DNA of 64,000 nucleotides from Molanna angustata (GCA_963576475.1 OY754967.1:23027914-23091913), one strand, 5' to 3'. Positions 46,134 through 60,472 are shown, counted from the first letter of the stretch. Notes: generated by a model not told the origin, from the letters alone. Program-made: numbers and translations.

Positions 46134-46328
46134 TTAAAATTTTCTCTCGCTTGCACAAATGGCAAATTTTGATGTTTCCCGGAAATATGTAAATTCAGTC
46201 TCATTTATTAATTCAAGATCACGTAATTCTTCATATGCCTCTCTAAGTACACAATATTTGTTTGACTTCTTGAATATTTTATATTTAAGAAATGAATTTT
46301 CCAATAATATTCGCTTACGTACATCCAT
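46134..46328 (-). pseudogene. Possible HARBI1-like transposase N-terminus
   Basis: A 64-residue frame that can start at the Met at 46328: MDVRKRILLENSFLKYKIFK, then ...EAYEELRDLELINETEFTYF and RETSKFAI. The pattern ExxxELRxxxxxxxEFxYFRxxxxxF resembles the N-terminal region of PIF/Harbinger (HARBI1-like) transposases, whose usual wording is (F)xYFRMxxxxF. No catalytic core is present. The match is weak alone but is helped by the adjacent MADF fragment. Confidence 0.35.
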
Positions 46329-46339
46329 GACAGTAGCTG

Positions 46340-46490
46340 GCGGCAGAGGGAACGATTCGCGCACACGTAGGATAGAGCCGCCGCGTCGCACCGCATCGCA
46401 TTGAATTCGCTTGTATCCACATCGCATCGCTTCGCAATCGTGTTCGCTTTGAATCGCCTACGTAGGACGTCGCGTAATACTTGCAAATAT
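46340..46490. other. GCGATGCGA-rich subterminal-like block
   Basis: A GC-rich stretch with many overlapping CGCATCGC, TTCGC and GAATCGC strings on either strand. Transposon subterminal regions often hold such arrays. Here it lies upstream of the Harbinger-like frame and may be one end of that element. No terminal inverted repeat was identified. Confidence 0.4.
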
Positions 46491-46900
46491 ATGTTATTCG
46501 CGTAAAAACGCACTTCTGAAATTGAAATAAACAAAAATTTGCTTACGAAAAACTACACATTTTAAGGTTTCATTCGTGGCAAATTTTGTAGGAAAATTTA
46601 CGAAAAAATTAAAAACAATATAATAAAACATTAAAAAGTCGTTTTTTTACTAGCCTAAAACCATCACTGATTGTGAATAAAGCTGTGTGCATAGTTTTTA
46701 TCGTTTAAAACATTAATAGTTTATGATTGATACTTGGCTTAAAAAAATTCCACATACATATAAATATATATATTACACACTAAAATATTATGGTGGGGAT
46801 TTTATTTTCAAATGTACTTTTGAATTCTGTAATGAAAAATAAATATTTAAAAAAAAGTTTCTTTGTCAATACATACCTACATGGCGATGGTGTTTTTATT
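46491..46900. other. AT-rich DNA, no gene seen
   Basis: No frame or repeat recognised. Confidence 0.5.
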
Positions 46901-46907
46901 TATATAA

Positions 46908-50255
<3,348 letters not shown>

Positions 50256-50429
50256 GACAAACAAACATTAAAACATTTCTCTTTTTTTACTAGATTAATT
50301 TCAAAGAAGAAAACTTGATTTTGTATTTTATTTGATTTGTGACTCAAGTCAAATAATATTGTTATATATACTGAGTATAATAGGTTCTGTGTGGGAAAAT
50401 TAAGTGATCAACTTCATATTATATAGCTC

Positions 50430-50665
50430 GGCGCAATGTACCGCTGGTTTTCACACTCACGAACATGCCGTGCCGACAGGATGCGCCGCACCGTTTTCGC
50501 GGTACTACAGAGTTTCGATCGTTTGGAATTCCATTTTGGTGTGTCAGGCCAATTGGGATGTGCGGGATTTGACATTCACGAGCGCATTTTGGAGTGATGG
50601 CAAGCCATTTGGAAGGATGGCACGATCGTGAATGGGGGCCTCTATAGAGAAAACTTAAAACTTCA
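50430..50665. other. GC-richer block, unknown origin
   Basis: GC-richer than its flanks, with the palindromic core CACGATCGTG at 50620-50629 and another GATCGT near 50516. It is mirrored at 60720-60955. Short frames cross it and I do not recognise them. It could be the end region of a DNA transposon. Confidence 0.45.
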
Positions 50666-50912
50666 AAACGCACGATCACCGAAATTAGTTGTGTGTACCC
50701 TGTTTATATAAACCTAAACACCCTAATTTGTAATCAAATTTCTGAAATATGTTTAACAGTGTGTTTCTGAAAAATACCTTAATTTTTTTCTATGTTTATT
50801 TAGTGAATGTTTGTCACACAATTTTAAAATTCATAATTAATTTTCATAATAAAAAAATGATCACAAATAGCTTTTTTAAAAATACTCCATATACATAACT
50901 GTGCCGTGGAGA
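50660..50912 (-). repeat. Repeat R, copy 4, 3' part (split by mariner)
   Basis: Reverse complement of the last half of repeat R: TTATATAAACCTAAACACCC, then AAATATGTTTAACAGTGTG and CATATACATAACTGTGCCGT. It stops at the TA target of the mariner. The other part is 52199-52375. Confidence 0.75.
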
Positions 50913-50914
50913 TA

Positions 50915-52196
50915 TTAGGTCCTTACATATGAAATTGGCGTTTTGCCGTACTGGTAACTTTGATCTCAAATATCTTCTCTTTGGTTAAGAATTCCAAATT
51001 AAAATCTATACAGCTATTTACTCATGTATTTGTGTTTCGAAAATTATAATTCATTTGTTTTTTCCTCAATTGTTTTTTTCTTTGCGTCACTCAGTTTATA
51101 AAATGGAAAACATGAAATATCGCGTTATTTACGAGTACGAGTTCCACCGTGGCACCAGTGCTGTAGAAACGGTTCGAAGGATTAATGATGTGTATGGCGA
51201 CGGTGCCGCAAAAGAAAACACAGTGCGTTTTTGGTTCCAACGTTTTCGTTCTGGAAATTTCGACCTGCAGAACAAGCCCCGTGGACGGCCGGACCAAAGT
51301 TGATAATGAAGAATCGAAGGCTATTGTGGAAGAGGATCCATCGCAAATCACGTCCGAGTTAGCTGCAGGCTGCGGTGTTAGTGATAAAAATGTTTTAATC
51401 CACTTGAAGCAAATTGGGAAGGTGAAAAAGCTTGAAAGGTGGGTACCTCACGAATTGAGTGAAGCAAATCAACAAACGCGCGTTGACTGCTGCGTTGCAT
51501 TACTCAACCGGCACAATAATGAAGGGATTTTAAATCGAATCATTACCTGTGATGAAAAGTGGATCCTGTACGATAATCTGAAGCGCTCATCGCAAAGGCT
51601 GAACCCTGCCGAACCAGCCAAACCATGCCCCAAACGAAAATTGACTCCAAAAAAGTTACTTGTGAGCGTTTGGTGGACTAGTGCTGGTGTCGTTTACTAC
51701 GGCTTTCTTAAATCTGGCCAGACGATTAAGGCAGATGTCTATTGTCAGCAACTGCAAACCATGATGGAAAAGCTAGCTGCTAAACAAGCGAGGCTGGTTA
51801 ATCGCTCTAGGCCACTGCTGCTTCATGATAACGCTAGACCACACACTGCACAACAGACGGCTACCAAATTAGAGGAGCTTCAATTGGAATGTCTAAGACA
51901 TTCACCGTACTCTCCGGACCTTGCTCCAACAGATTACCATTTTTTTCGAAATTTGGATAACTTCTTGAAGGGAAAAAATTCAACTCCTATGGGGCAGTCC
52001 AAACCGCCTTCAAAGATTTTATTGATTCCCGTCCGAATGTTTTTTTTAGTAAAGGGATCGATGAACTACCTATGAGATGGCAAAAGTGCATAGATAGCAA
52101 TGGTACATACTTTGATTAAATAAATATATTATATTACAAAAAATCGACTTTATGTTCCTCGCATTCAAAACGCCAATTTCATATGTAAAGACCTAA
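50915..52196 (+). mobile_element. mariner transposon, 1282 bp
   Basis: Terminal inverted repeats of about 30 bp: left TTAGGTCCTTACATATGAAA then TTGGCGTTTTG; right end the mirror with one difference (AAAG for AAGG). TA duplications flank it at 50913-50914 and 52197-52198. It encodes one D,D34D transposase, now broken. Inserted in a copy of repeat R. An identical-length mirror copy is at 59189-60470. Confidence 0.95.
51103..52119 (+). pseudogene. mariner transposase, two frameshifts
   Basis: A cut-and-paste transposase that would bind the element's inverted repeats. From Met 51103: MENMKYRVIYEYEFHRGTSA, an N-terminal helix-turn-helix region ending RGRP at about 51291. There one extra G shifts the frame. 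The next frame carries KVDNEESKAIVEEDPSQIT, WVPHEL, ITCDEKWILYD (first Asp), LLLHDNARPHTA (second Asp) and YSPDLAPTDYHFF (third Asp, 34 residues later). A second frameshift near 51977 moves the end (YGAVQTAFKDFIDSRPNVFF) to a third frame that stops at 52117-52119. Total coding length of about 338 codons fits mariner (near 345). Catalytic residues are kept but the protein cannot be made whole. Confidence 0.93.
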
Positions 52197-52198
52197 TA

Positions 52199-52375
52199 TA
52201 AATCTTAATTGCGTATGAAATAAAAGAAAATGTTCGTGATCATTTTTTTTTCAAGTAAGGTTTGTTCTTAAAATGCAAAAAATCAACAAATTTTCACGCG
52301 TACACCCTTTCACGCTATAGTTACTTTTACTAACGCGTAGAGAGGATTTAGCGTCATAGCGTTATTAACCTGAAA
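52199..52375 (-). repeat. Repeat R, copy 4, 5' part (split by mariner)
   Basis: Reverse complement of the first part of repeat R: AAGTAAGGTTTGTTCTTAAA, ATGCAAAAAATCAACAAATT, ACTTTTACTAACGCGTAGAG. It continues where 50660-50912 stops, showing that the mariner landed in a pre-existing copy. Confidence 0.75.
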
Positions 52376-52929
52376 TATTTCATGTAAATATTGAAACAAG
52401 ATCACCATTTCTTTTGTAATAGATTTTGTTTTGTCTCAATGTAGGTATACCATTGTTTGTCTTAGCCTCAATATTGTATATAATATTGAACTTGCTTATC
52501 GAAGAATATAATATATAGTTGTTAGCCGTATTTGTATAGGATCCCTGGTAAAAATGATATAAAAAACAGACAGAAATATTTTGCTTTATGAGATTTGGTT
52601 CAAATTTTCTGTACCAAACAGCAAATAATAATACAAGAAAATAATGAAATTCTAGGAATATTTTCTACGCCACGTTCCATCTTTCATTATTAAATATGTA
52701 TACTTTTCTTCTGACAGATTCAAATTTACAGATACAAAAAAATAATATAGAGGCATGGAATTGTCCACGATTATCTACGATTTTTTTTTGTTCTCACTTT
52801 TCTATTTATTTAAGGTCTTTTTTCTCATTTTTAAGTTCACCCTTTTTAAGAGGATTGTGTTTTAATTTGTTGTGATGTAGACATTTATCAGACATTATAT
52901 TTTAAAGATATTATGTAAAATATACAAAC
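52376..52929. other. AT-rich DNA, no gene seen
   Basis: Unassigned sequence inside the left palindrome arm, between repeat R and the LINE tail. No recognised frame. Confidence 0.5.
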
Positions 52930-53842
52930 CTAAATATGATTGATATATTATACCTTCAACGACTCTAATATCAACGAAGTCATGTGTATAAGGGACCTGG
53001 GTGTGATTCTTGATTCCAAATTAAATTACATTGATCACATTAATAATATAATTAGCAAAGCAAACAAGATGTTGGGATTTATTATCCGCACATGCAAGCC
53101 ATTCAGAAACATCAATACACTCTACACTTTATACACTACTTATGTATATACGCCCTCACCTTGAATTTTGTACGCAAATTTGGTCCCCTTTATATGCAAT
53201 ACACGTCAATAGAATAAAAAGAGTTCAACGTAAATTTGTCAACTATTTAAATTATAAATTTCATTTAAATTTTACTAACTATCAGGAATCATTAAAATAT
53301 CACAGACTCGATACTCTCGAATGTAGAAGAGTCTTACACGACCAGTCGCTGCTGCATAGAATTCTGAACGGTGCTATTGACTCGCCTGAGCTTGTTAACT
53401 TAGTAGGTATCCATGTTCCAGGTAGAACAGTTCGCCGACCTGAACTTTTGCATGTACCGGTGTGCAGAACTAATGTCAGAAAGAATGCCACTATTCCACG
53501 CATATGTGATTCTCACAACACGTTGTTCTCAGCTGGGGTGGACATCTTCAGTGCAAAAAATGAAAAGTTTCGTGAAGAAATACTGAAGGTGATGCGCTCT
53601 TAATTCCCCCCCCCCTCCCATCCCTCCTTATCTCTTATCAGTCCCATAGGTACCTAATTTTAATTTTCTTAATTATTATTTTTTTCTCTTAGTTGATTTC
53701 TTTGTATGAACTATCTATTGTTATTGTTGTAAATTTATTATTGATGGAATGCTTTTATTGGTTCTGACTATGTCATTTAAATTGTATAATCTAAACTGTA
53801 AATGAGCCGTTAGCTTCCCAAATATATAAAATAAATAAATAA
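52930..53842 (+). pseudogene. LINE RT C-terminal remnant with A-rich tail
   Basis: Frame one (to 53164) reads NEVMCIRDLGVILDSKLNYI then DHINNIISKANKMLGFIIRT. Frame two (53142-53603) reads YIRPHLEFCTQIWSPLYAIH, VNRIKRVQRKFVNYLNYKF and so on, to LKVMRS stop. DLGVxLDxxLxxxxHI and YVRPxLEYxxxIWxP are the thumb-region motifs of Jockey-superfamily LINEs. A one-base shift near 53147 breaks the frame. The catalytic palm (FADD) is missing: a 5'-truncated insertion. It ends with AAATATATAAAATAAATAAA near 53842. The mirror copy is at 57543-58455. Confidence 0.85.
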
Positions 53843-54019
53843 CTAAATATTCTCGTTATTTTATACTTACATTCTGTAGTTAATATTCATAAAATCCGAC
53901 ATTGATTCCAAGCTTTTTAAAAAAGAATGAGTACATTCAAGGGACATAAACATGTATTTACTAAAAAAAAATAAGGAAACGATTGTACTATAAGGACAAC
54001 GAAACAGGTGTAATCAGGT

Positions 54020-54280
<261 letters not shown>

Positions 54281-54331
54281 AGCTACTTTTCCGGGCTATC
54301 CGCTCGTTTTCGTCCTGAAAAGGACGGTTTT

Positions 54332-54358
54332 GCCGACGTTTCAACCGAATATCATCGG
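54332..54358 (-). other. Hammerhead-like core motif in Penelope 3' region
   Basis: Minus strand CCGATGATATTCGGTTGAAA then CGTCGGC. Penelope-like elements are known to carry hammerhead ribozymes with cores CUGAUGA and GAAA. Here the first box reads CCGAUGA and the pairing of stems I and II is poor, so if it descends from a ribozyme it is probably inactive. The mirror is at 57019-57045. Confidence 0.3.
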
Positions 54359-54428
54359 TCATTATCGAGGCTGGTCGGTTCGCAAACGTAGACACGGTGC
54401 GACTGACACCGCGTTGCATTTCGCGTTC

Positions 54429-55877
54429 CTATTTATGTATCGTGTTGGTGTATTGGCGTGTGATGCGGCGTGTGGGAGGGGTGGCGGTGTGAGCATGAGT
54501 AACCGTCGATTCGCGCTCTGTTGTTAGTGGTGGTATGGTGAGGGTGTCTCCCCTGCAGCTCGGTGACCGTGCTGTATATCGTTCGTCGTATGACGTCACG
54601 CTGGTATGTGCGCGTGTCGATCGCCGTACAGCTAGGTGCGGGAGGGCAGAGGGCGGGGGAACGATTGTAGCGGTATGCACTGGCGTCATTGGCGTTGATT
54701 CGTTTAACCATGCGCGGTCACTTGAATATGAATTAAGTACTGGTTTCCACGCCACTGGTAGACGACGAGAATCATCTCTTGTGTTCATTGCGAAGGGCCG
54801 TTTTTCTATTTCGATGGCTTCTCTATATACTCTATTAATCTCGTTATTTAAACGGACAAGAGTCTTTGCTGCATCAAAGTCTATTTTGTGGCCTTCTGTC
54901 ATCACATGATTCGCCAGTGTTGACGTCGATTTATTTTGTTTTACGTCTAGGCGGTGTTCGGCTACGCGTGCTGATACTTTTCTGTTTGTGCGACCGATGT
55001 AAGTTTTTTCGCACGTACCGCAGGGGATCTCGTATATACCGTGTGACTCTAACGGTATACTGTCTTTGGTCGGTCGTAAAAAAGACGAGATTTTTCTGTC
55101 TGTTTTAAAAACAGTTTTAATTTTATACTTTTTTAGTGCTCGACATATTTTATCCGTAGACCCACTGACGTATGGAAGTATCGCCAACCCGCGTATTTCT
55201 TCTTTATCTTTTTCTGTCTTTTTTACTGTTTGATCCTTTTTAATTGCTCTATTTATAGTATTGTTATGATATCCGTTAGCAAGGAGAGCTTTCTTGAGGC
55301 TACTTATTTCTTGGTTAATATTTTCCTCGTCCGATATTCTTTTTGACCGGGTAACTAGAGTATTAACTAATCCTGCTAACTGGGCTGGGTGGTGGTGTGA
55401 GTTTGCGTTCAGGTATCGGTCGGTATGTGTTGGTTTCCGGTATACAGTAAAACATAATGAACAATCGGGATTCTTTTTTACCAACACATCGAGGAATGGT
55501 AATTGGTCGTTAATTTGCATTTCCATTGTAAACTGGATAGATGTGTGTCTATTGTTTAGGTATATTATAAATTTGCTCAGCTCTTCTTCACCATGGCGCC
55601 AGATTATAAAAATGTCATCAATGTATCTGACCCATACAGTTGGTTTATGGGGATAGTCGTTTAAGGCATCTTCTTCAAAAGCCATCATGTATATGTTTGC
55701 TGCTACTGGTGATAGTGAAGATCCCATCGGTGCACCTCTTATTTGTTTATACATCTCTCCGTTGTATTGGAAATATGTGCTATTAAGACAGTGTTTCGTA
55801 AGTTCAATAATATCTTTTGTAGGTTTTATTTTTTCGTTAATTACGTCCAACACTTCGTCAACTGGTGTTGACGAAGT
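54429..55877 (-). CDS. Penelope-like RT and GIY-YIG endonuclease (partial)
   Basis: An open frame of about 480 codons, with no start Met at its head because the element is cut at the breakpoint. Counting from the codon at 55853: RT motif [10 protein letters not shown] at 40-49; [11 protein letters not shown] with YIDD at 77-80 (catalytic Asp pair); then [10 protein letters not shown] and [11 protein letters not shown], both typical of Penelope-like RTs. A linker follows. The GIY-YIG nuclease begins at [16 protein letters not shown] (272-287), with the CxxC between GIY and YIG that marks the Penelope type, and continues with [19 protein letters not shown] and [12 protein letters not shown]. 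The RT copies the element RNA and the nuclease nicks target DNA. The tail is Thr- and Arg-rich. No internal stops, so decay is recent, but the frame is incomplete. Confidence 0.92.
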   Translation of the reverse strand, partial: TSSTPVDEVLDVINEKIKPTKDIIELTKHCLNSTYFQYNGEMYKQIRGAPMGSSLSPVAANIYMMAFEEDALNDYPHKPTVWVRYIDDIFIIWRHGEEELSKFIIYLNNRHTSIQFTMEMQINDQLPFLDVLVKKNPDCSLCFTVYRKPTHTDRYLNANSHHHPAQLAGLVNTLVTRSKRISDEENINQEISSLKKALLANGYHNNTINRAIKKDQTVKKTEKDKEEIRGLAILPYVSGSTDKICRALKKYKIKTVFKTDRKISSFLRPTKDSIPLESHGIYEIPCGTCEKTYIGRTNRKVSARVAEHRLDVKQNKSTSTLANHVMTEGHKIDFDAAKTLVRLNNEINRVYREAIEIEKRPFAMNTRDDSRRLPVAWKPVLNSYSSDRAWLNESTPMTPVHTATIVPPPSALPHLAVRRSTRAHTSVTSYDERYTARSPSCRGDTLTIPPLTTERESTVTHAHTATPPTRRITRQYTNTIHK

Positions 55878-55879
55878 TG
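55498..55879. other. Palindrome spacer (382 bp)
   Basis: The only part of the palindrome present once. It codes, on the minus strand, for the RT core (YIDD) of the left Penelope-like copy; the right copy lacks it. At both edges the sequence reads ATTCCTCGATGTGTTGG or its complement. At its right edge is an 11-bp-stem hairpin, 55852-55877, ACTTCGTCAAC TGGT GTTGACGAAGT. Confidence 0.9.
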
Positions 55880-55889
55880 ATTCCTCGAT

Positions 55890-56948
55890 GTGTTGGTAAA
55901 AAAGAATCCCGATTGTTCATTATGTTTTACTGTATACCGGAAACCAACACATACCGACCGATACCTGAACGCAAACTCACACCACCACCCAGCCCAGTTA
56001 GCAGGATTAGTTAATACTCTAGTTACCCGGTCAAAAAGAATATCGGACGAGGAAAATATTAACCAAGAAATAAGTAGCCTCAAGAAAGCTCTCCTTGCTA
56101 ACGGATATCATAACAATACTATAAATAGAGCAATTAAAAAGGATCAAACAGTAAAAAAGACAGAAAAAGATAAAGAAGAAATACGCGGGTTGGCGATACT
56201 TCCATACGTCAGTGGGTCTACGGATAAAATATGTCGAGCACTAAAAAAGTATAAAATTAAAACTGTTTTTAAAACAGACAGAAAAATCTCGTCTTTTTTA
56301 CGACCGACCAAAGACAGTATACCGTTAGAGTCACACGGTATATACGAGATCCCCTGCGGTACGTGCGAAAAAACTTACATCGGTCGCACAAACAGAAAAG
56401 TATCAGCACGCGTAGCCGAACACCGCCTAGACGTAAAACAAAATAAATCGACGTCAACACTGGCGAATCATGTGATGACAGAAGGCCACAAAATAGACTT
56501 TGATGCAGCAAAGACTCTTGTCCGTTTAAATAACGAGATTAATAGAGTATATAGAGAAGCCATCGAAATAGAAAAACGGCCCTTCGCAATGAACACAAGA
56601 GATGATTCTCGTCGTCTACCAGTGGCGTGGAAACCAGTACTTAATTCATATTCAAGTGACCGCGCATGGTTAAACGAATCAACGCCAATGACGCCAGTGC
56701 ATACCGCTACAATCGTTCCCCCGCCCTCTGCCCTCCCGCACCTAGCTGTACGGCGATCGACACGCGCACATACCAGCGTGACGTCATACGACGAACGATA
56801 TACAGCACGGTCACCGAGCTGCAGGGGAGACACCCTCACCATACCACCACTAACAACAGAGCGCGAATCGACGGTTACTCATGCTCACACCGCCACCCCT
56901 CCCACACGCCGCATCACACGCCAATACACCAACACGATACATAAATAG
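55890..56948 (+). CDS. Penelope-like GIY-YIG endonuclease, RT core missing
   Basis: A 352-codon open frame whose protein is identical, as far as I can read, to the last 351 or so residues of the left copy. It starts at [10 protein letters not shown], just after the RT palm, and has no natural start codon. GIY at residues 150-152 (56337), then [25 protein letters not shown] and the Thr/Arg-rich tail. The nuclease domain looks complete but the polymerase is gone, so this copy is inert. Confidence 0.9.
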   Translation: MLVKKNPDCSLCFTVYRKPTHTDRYLNANSHHHPAQLAGLVNTLVTRSKRISDEENINQEISSLKKALLANGYHNNTINRAIKKDQTVKKTEKDKEEIRGLAILPYVSGSTDKICRALKKYKIKTVFKTDRKISSFLRPTKDSIPLESHGIYEIPCGTCEKTYIGRTNRKVSARVAEHRLDVKQNKSTSTLANHVMTEGHKIDFDAAKTLVRLNNEINRVYREAIEIEKRPFAMNTRDDSRRLPVAWKPVLNSYSSDRAWLNESTPMTPVHTATIVPPPSALPHLAVRRSTRAHTSVTSYDERYTARSPSCRGDTLTIPPLTTERESTVTHAHTATPPTRRITRQYTNTIHK

Positions 56949-57018
56949 GAACGCGAAATGCAACGCGGTGTCAGTCGCACCGTGTCTACGTTTGCGAACC
57001 GACCAGCCTCGATAATGA

Positions 57019-57045
57019 CCGATGATATTCGGTTGAAACGTCGGC
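57019..57045 (+). other. Hammerhead-like core motif, right copy
   Basis: Same sequence as 54332-54358 on the other strand: CCGATGA, a short stretch, GAAA, CGTC. A strong GTCC TTTTCA GGAC GAAA hairpin follows at 57052-57068. Tentative, as for the left copy. Confidence 0.3.
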
Positions 57046-57134
57046 AAAACCGTCCTTTTCAGGACGAAAACGAGCGGATAGCCCGGAAAAGTAGCTATAC
57101 ATATATCTCTACAATCCGCGAAAATTTATATTTA

Positions 57135-57365
<231 letters not shown>

Positions 57366-57542
57366 CCTGATTACACCTGTTTCGTTGTCCTTATAGTACA
57401 ATCGTTTCCTTATTTTTTTTTAGTAAATACATGTTTATGTCCCTTGAATGTACTCATTCTTTTTTAAAAAGCTTGGAATCAATGTCGGATTTTATGAATA
57501 TTAACTACAGAATGTAAGTATAAAATAACGAGAATATTTAGT

Positions 57543-58455
57543 AATTTATTTATTTTATATATTTGGGAAGCTAACGGCTCATTTACAGTTTAGATTATAC
57601 AATTTAAATGACATAGTCAGAACCAATAAAAGCATTCCATCAATAATAAATTTACAACAATAACAATAGATAGTTCATACAAAGAAATCAACTAAGAGAA
57701 AAAAATAATAATTAAGAAAATTAAAATTAGGTACCTATGGGACTGATAAGAGATAAGGAGGGATGGGAGGGGGGGGGGGAATTAAGAGCGCATCACCTTC
57801 AGTATTTCTTCACGAAACTTTTCATTTTTTGCACTGAAGATGTCCACCCCAGCTGAGAACAACGTGTTGTGAGAATCACATATGCGTGGAATAGTGGCAT
57901 TCTTTCTGACATTAGTTCTGCACACCGGTACATGCAAAAGTTCAGGTCGGCGAACTGTTCTACCTGGAACATGGATACCTACTAAGTTAACAAGCTCAGG
58001 CGAGTCAATAGCACCGTTCAGAATTCTATGCAGCAGCGACTGGTCGTGTAAGACTCTTCTACATTCGAGAGTATCGAGTCTGTGATATTTTAATGATTCC
58101 TGATAGTTAGTAAAATTTAAATGAAATTTATAATTTAAATAGTTGACAAATTTACGTTGAACTCTTTTTATTCTATTGACGTGTATTGCATATAAAGGGG
58201 ACCAAATTTGCGTACAAAATTCAAGGTGAGGGCGTATATACATAAGTAGTGTATAAAGTGTAGAGTGTATTGATGTTTCTGAATGGCTTGCATGTGCGGA
58301 TAATAAATCCCAACATCTTGTTTGCTTTGCTAATTATATTATTAATGTGATCAATGTAATTTAATTTGGAATCAAGAATCACACCCAGGTCCCTTATACA
58401 CATGACTTCGTTGATATTAGAGTCGTTGAAGGTATAATATATCAATCATATTTAG
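57543..58455 (-). pseudogene. LINE RT C-terminal remnant, mirror copy
   Basis: Reverse complement of 52930-53842, with the same one-base frameshift (the two frames overlap at 58221-58243) and the same TTTATTTATTTTATATATTT tail complement. The shared break means the LINE had decayed before the palindrome formed. Confidence 0.85.
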
Positions 58456-59009
58456 GTTTGTATATTTTACATAATATCTTTAAAATATAATGTCTGATAA
58501 ATGTCTACATCACAACAAATTAAAACACAATCCTCTTAAAAAGGGTGAACTTAAAAATGAGAAAAAAGACCTTAAATAAATAGAAAAGTGAGAACAAAAA
58601 AAAATCGTAGATAATCGTGGACAATTCCATGCCTCTATATTATTTTTTTGTATCTGTAAATTTGAATCTGTCAGAAGAAAAGTATACATATTTAATAATG
58701 AAAGATGGAACGTGGCGTAGAAAATATTCCTAGAATTTCATTATTTTCTTGTATTATTATTTGCTGTTTGGTACAGAAAATTTGAACCAAATCTCATAAA
58801 GCAAAATATTTCTGTCTGTTTTTTATATCATTTTTACCAGGGATCCTATACAAATACGGCTAACAACTATATATTATATTCTTCGATAAGCAAGTTCAAT
58901 ATTATATACAATATTGAGGCTAAGACAAACAATGGTATACCTACATTGAGACAAAACAAAATCTATTACAAAAGAAATGGTGATCTTGTTTCAATATTTA
59001 CATGAAATA
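58456..59009. other. Mirror of 52376-52929, no gene
   Basis: Unassigned AT-rich sequence in the right palindrome arm. Confidence 0.5.
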
Positions 59010-59186
59010 TTTCAGGTTAATAACGCTATGACGCTAAATCCTCTCTACGCGTTAGTAAAAGTAACTATAGCGTGAAAGGGTGTACGCGTGAAAATTTGTT
59101 GATTTTTTGCATTTTAAGAACAAACCTTACTTGAAAAAAAAATGATCACGAACATTTTCTTTTATTTCATACGCAATTAAGATTTA
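59010..59186 (+). repeat. Repeat R, copy 5, 5' part (split by mariner)
   Basis: Mirror of 52199-52375; here repeat R reads on the plus strand (ACTATAGCGTGAAAGGGTGT, AACAAACCTTACTTG) up to the TA at 59187. Confidence 0.75.
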
Positions 59187-59188
59187 TA

Positions 59189-60470
59189 TTAGGTCTTTAC
59201 ATATGAAATTGGCGTTTTGAATGCGAGGAACATAAAGTCGATTTTTTGTAATATAATATATTTATTTAATCAAAGTATGTACCATTGCTATCTATGCACT
59301 TTTGCCATCTCATAGGTAGTTCATCGATCCCTTTACTAAAAAAAACATTCGGACGGGAATCAATAAAATCTTTGAAGGCGGTTTGGACTGCCCCATAGGA
59401 GTTGAATTTTTTCCCTTCAAGAAGTTATCCAAATTTCGAAAAAAATGGTAATCTGTTGGAGCAAGGTCCGGAGAGTACGGTGAATGTCTTAGACATTCCA
59501 ATTGAAGCTCCTCTAATTTGGTAGCCGTCTGTTGTGCAGTGTGTGGTCTAGCGTTATCATGAAGCAGCAGTGGCCTAGAGCGATTAACCAGCCTCGCTTG
59601 TTTAGCAGCTAGCTTTTCCATCATGGTTTGCAGTTGCTGACAATAGACATCTGCCTTAATCGTCTGGCCAGATTTAAGAAAGCCGTAGTAAACGACACCA
59701 GCACTAGTCCACCAAACGCTCACAAGTAACTTTTTTGGAGTCAATTTTCGTTTGGGGCATGGTTTGGCTGGTTCGGCAGGGTTCAGCCTTTGCGATGAGC
59801 GCTTCAGATTATCGTACAGGATCCACTTTTCATCACAGGTAATGATTCGATTTAAAATCCCTTCATTATTGTGCCGGTTGAGTAATGCAACGCAGCAGTC
59901 AACGCGCGTTTGTTGATTTGCTTCACTCAATTCGTGAGGTACCCACCTTTCAAGCTTTTTCACCTTCCCAATTTGCTTCAAGTGGATTAAAACATTTTTA
60001 TCACTAACACCGCAGCCTGCAGCTAACTCGGACGTGATTTGCGATGGATCCTCTTCCACAATAGCCTTCGATTCTTCATTATCAACTTTGGTCCGGCCGT
60101 CCACGGGGCTTGTTCTGCAGGTCGAAATTTCCAGAACGAAAACGTTGGAACCAAAAACGCACTGTGTTTTCTTTTGCGGCACCGTCGCCATACACATCAT
60201 TAATCCTTCGAACCGTTTCTACAGCACTGGTGCCACGGTGGAACTCGTACTCGTAAATAACGCGATATTTCATGTTTTCCATTTTATAAACTGAGTGACG
60301 CAAAGAAAAAAACAATTGAGGAAAAAACAAATGAATTATAATTTTCGAAACACAAATACATGAGTAAATAGCTGTATAGATTTTAATTTGGAATTCTTAA
60401 CCAAAGAGAAGATATTTGAGATCAAAGTTACCAGTACGGCAAAACGCCAATTTCATATGTAAGGACCTAA
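59189..60470 (-). mobile_element. mariner transposon, mirror copy
   Basis: 1282 bp, same inverted repeats and TA duplications (59187-59188 and 60471-60472). Mirror of 50915-52196. Confidence 0.95.
59266..60282 (-). pseudogene. mariner transposase, mirror copy, same two frameshifts
   Basis: Starts at Met 60282 on the minus strand. It carries the same extra G after RGRP (about 60094) and the same second shift near 59408, with the same D,D34D motifs (CDEKWI, LLLHDNARPH, YSPDLAPTDYHFF). Two independent copies would not share both breaks, so this copy came from duplication of the broken one, not from transposition. Confidence 0.93.
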
Positions 60471-60472
60471 TA

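Larger units (their letters stand above)
55880..57100 (+). mobile_element. Penelope-like element, right copy, no RT core
   Basis: Mirror of the left copy but cut earlier, beginning at ATTCCTCGATGTGTTGG. It therefore has only the very end of the RT, the linker, the GIY-YIG nuclease and the 3' region to GTAGCTATAC at 57100. A stretch of about 37 bp (ACAATCCGCGAAAATTTATA and neighbours) then precedes the (TA)n tract. Confidence 0.88.

Noticed and set aside
51055..51303. Start of the mariner transposase at the earlier in-frame Met (51055)
   Set aside because: The upstream part (MFFPQLFFSLRHS) does not resemble mariner; the Met at 51103 (MENMKYRVIYEYEF) gives the usual N-terminus.
54535..55899. 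Several 70-124-residue frames antisense to the Penelope-like frame, and their mirror images
   Set aside because: They are shadows of the real RT/endonuclease frame on the other strand.
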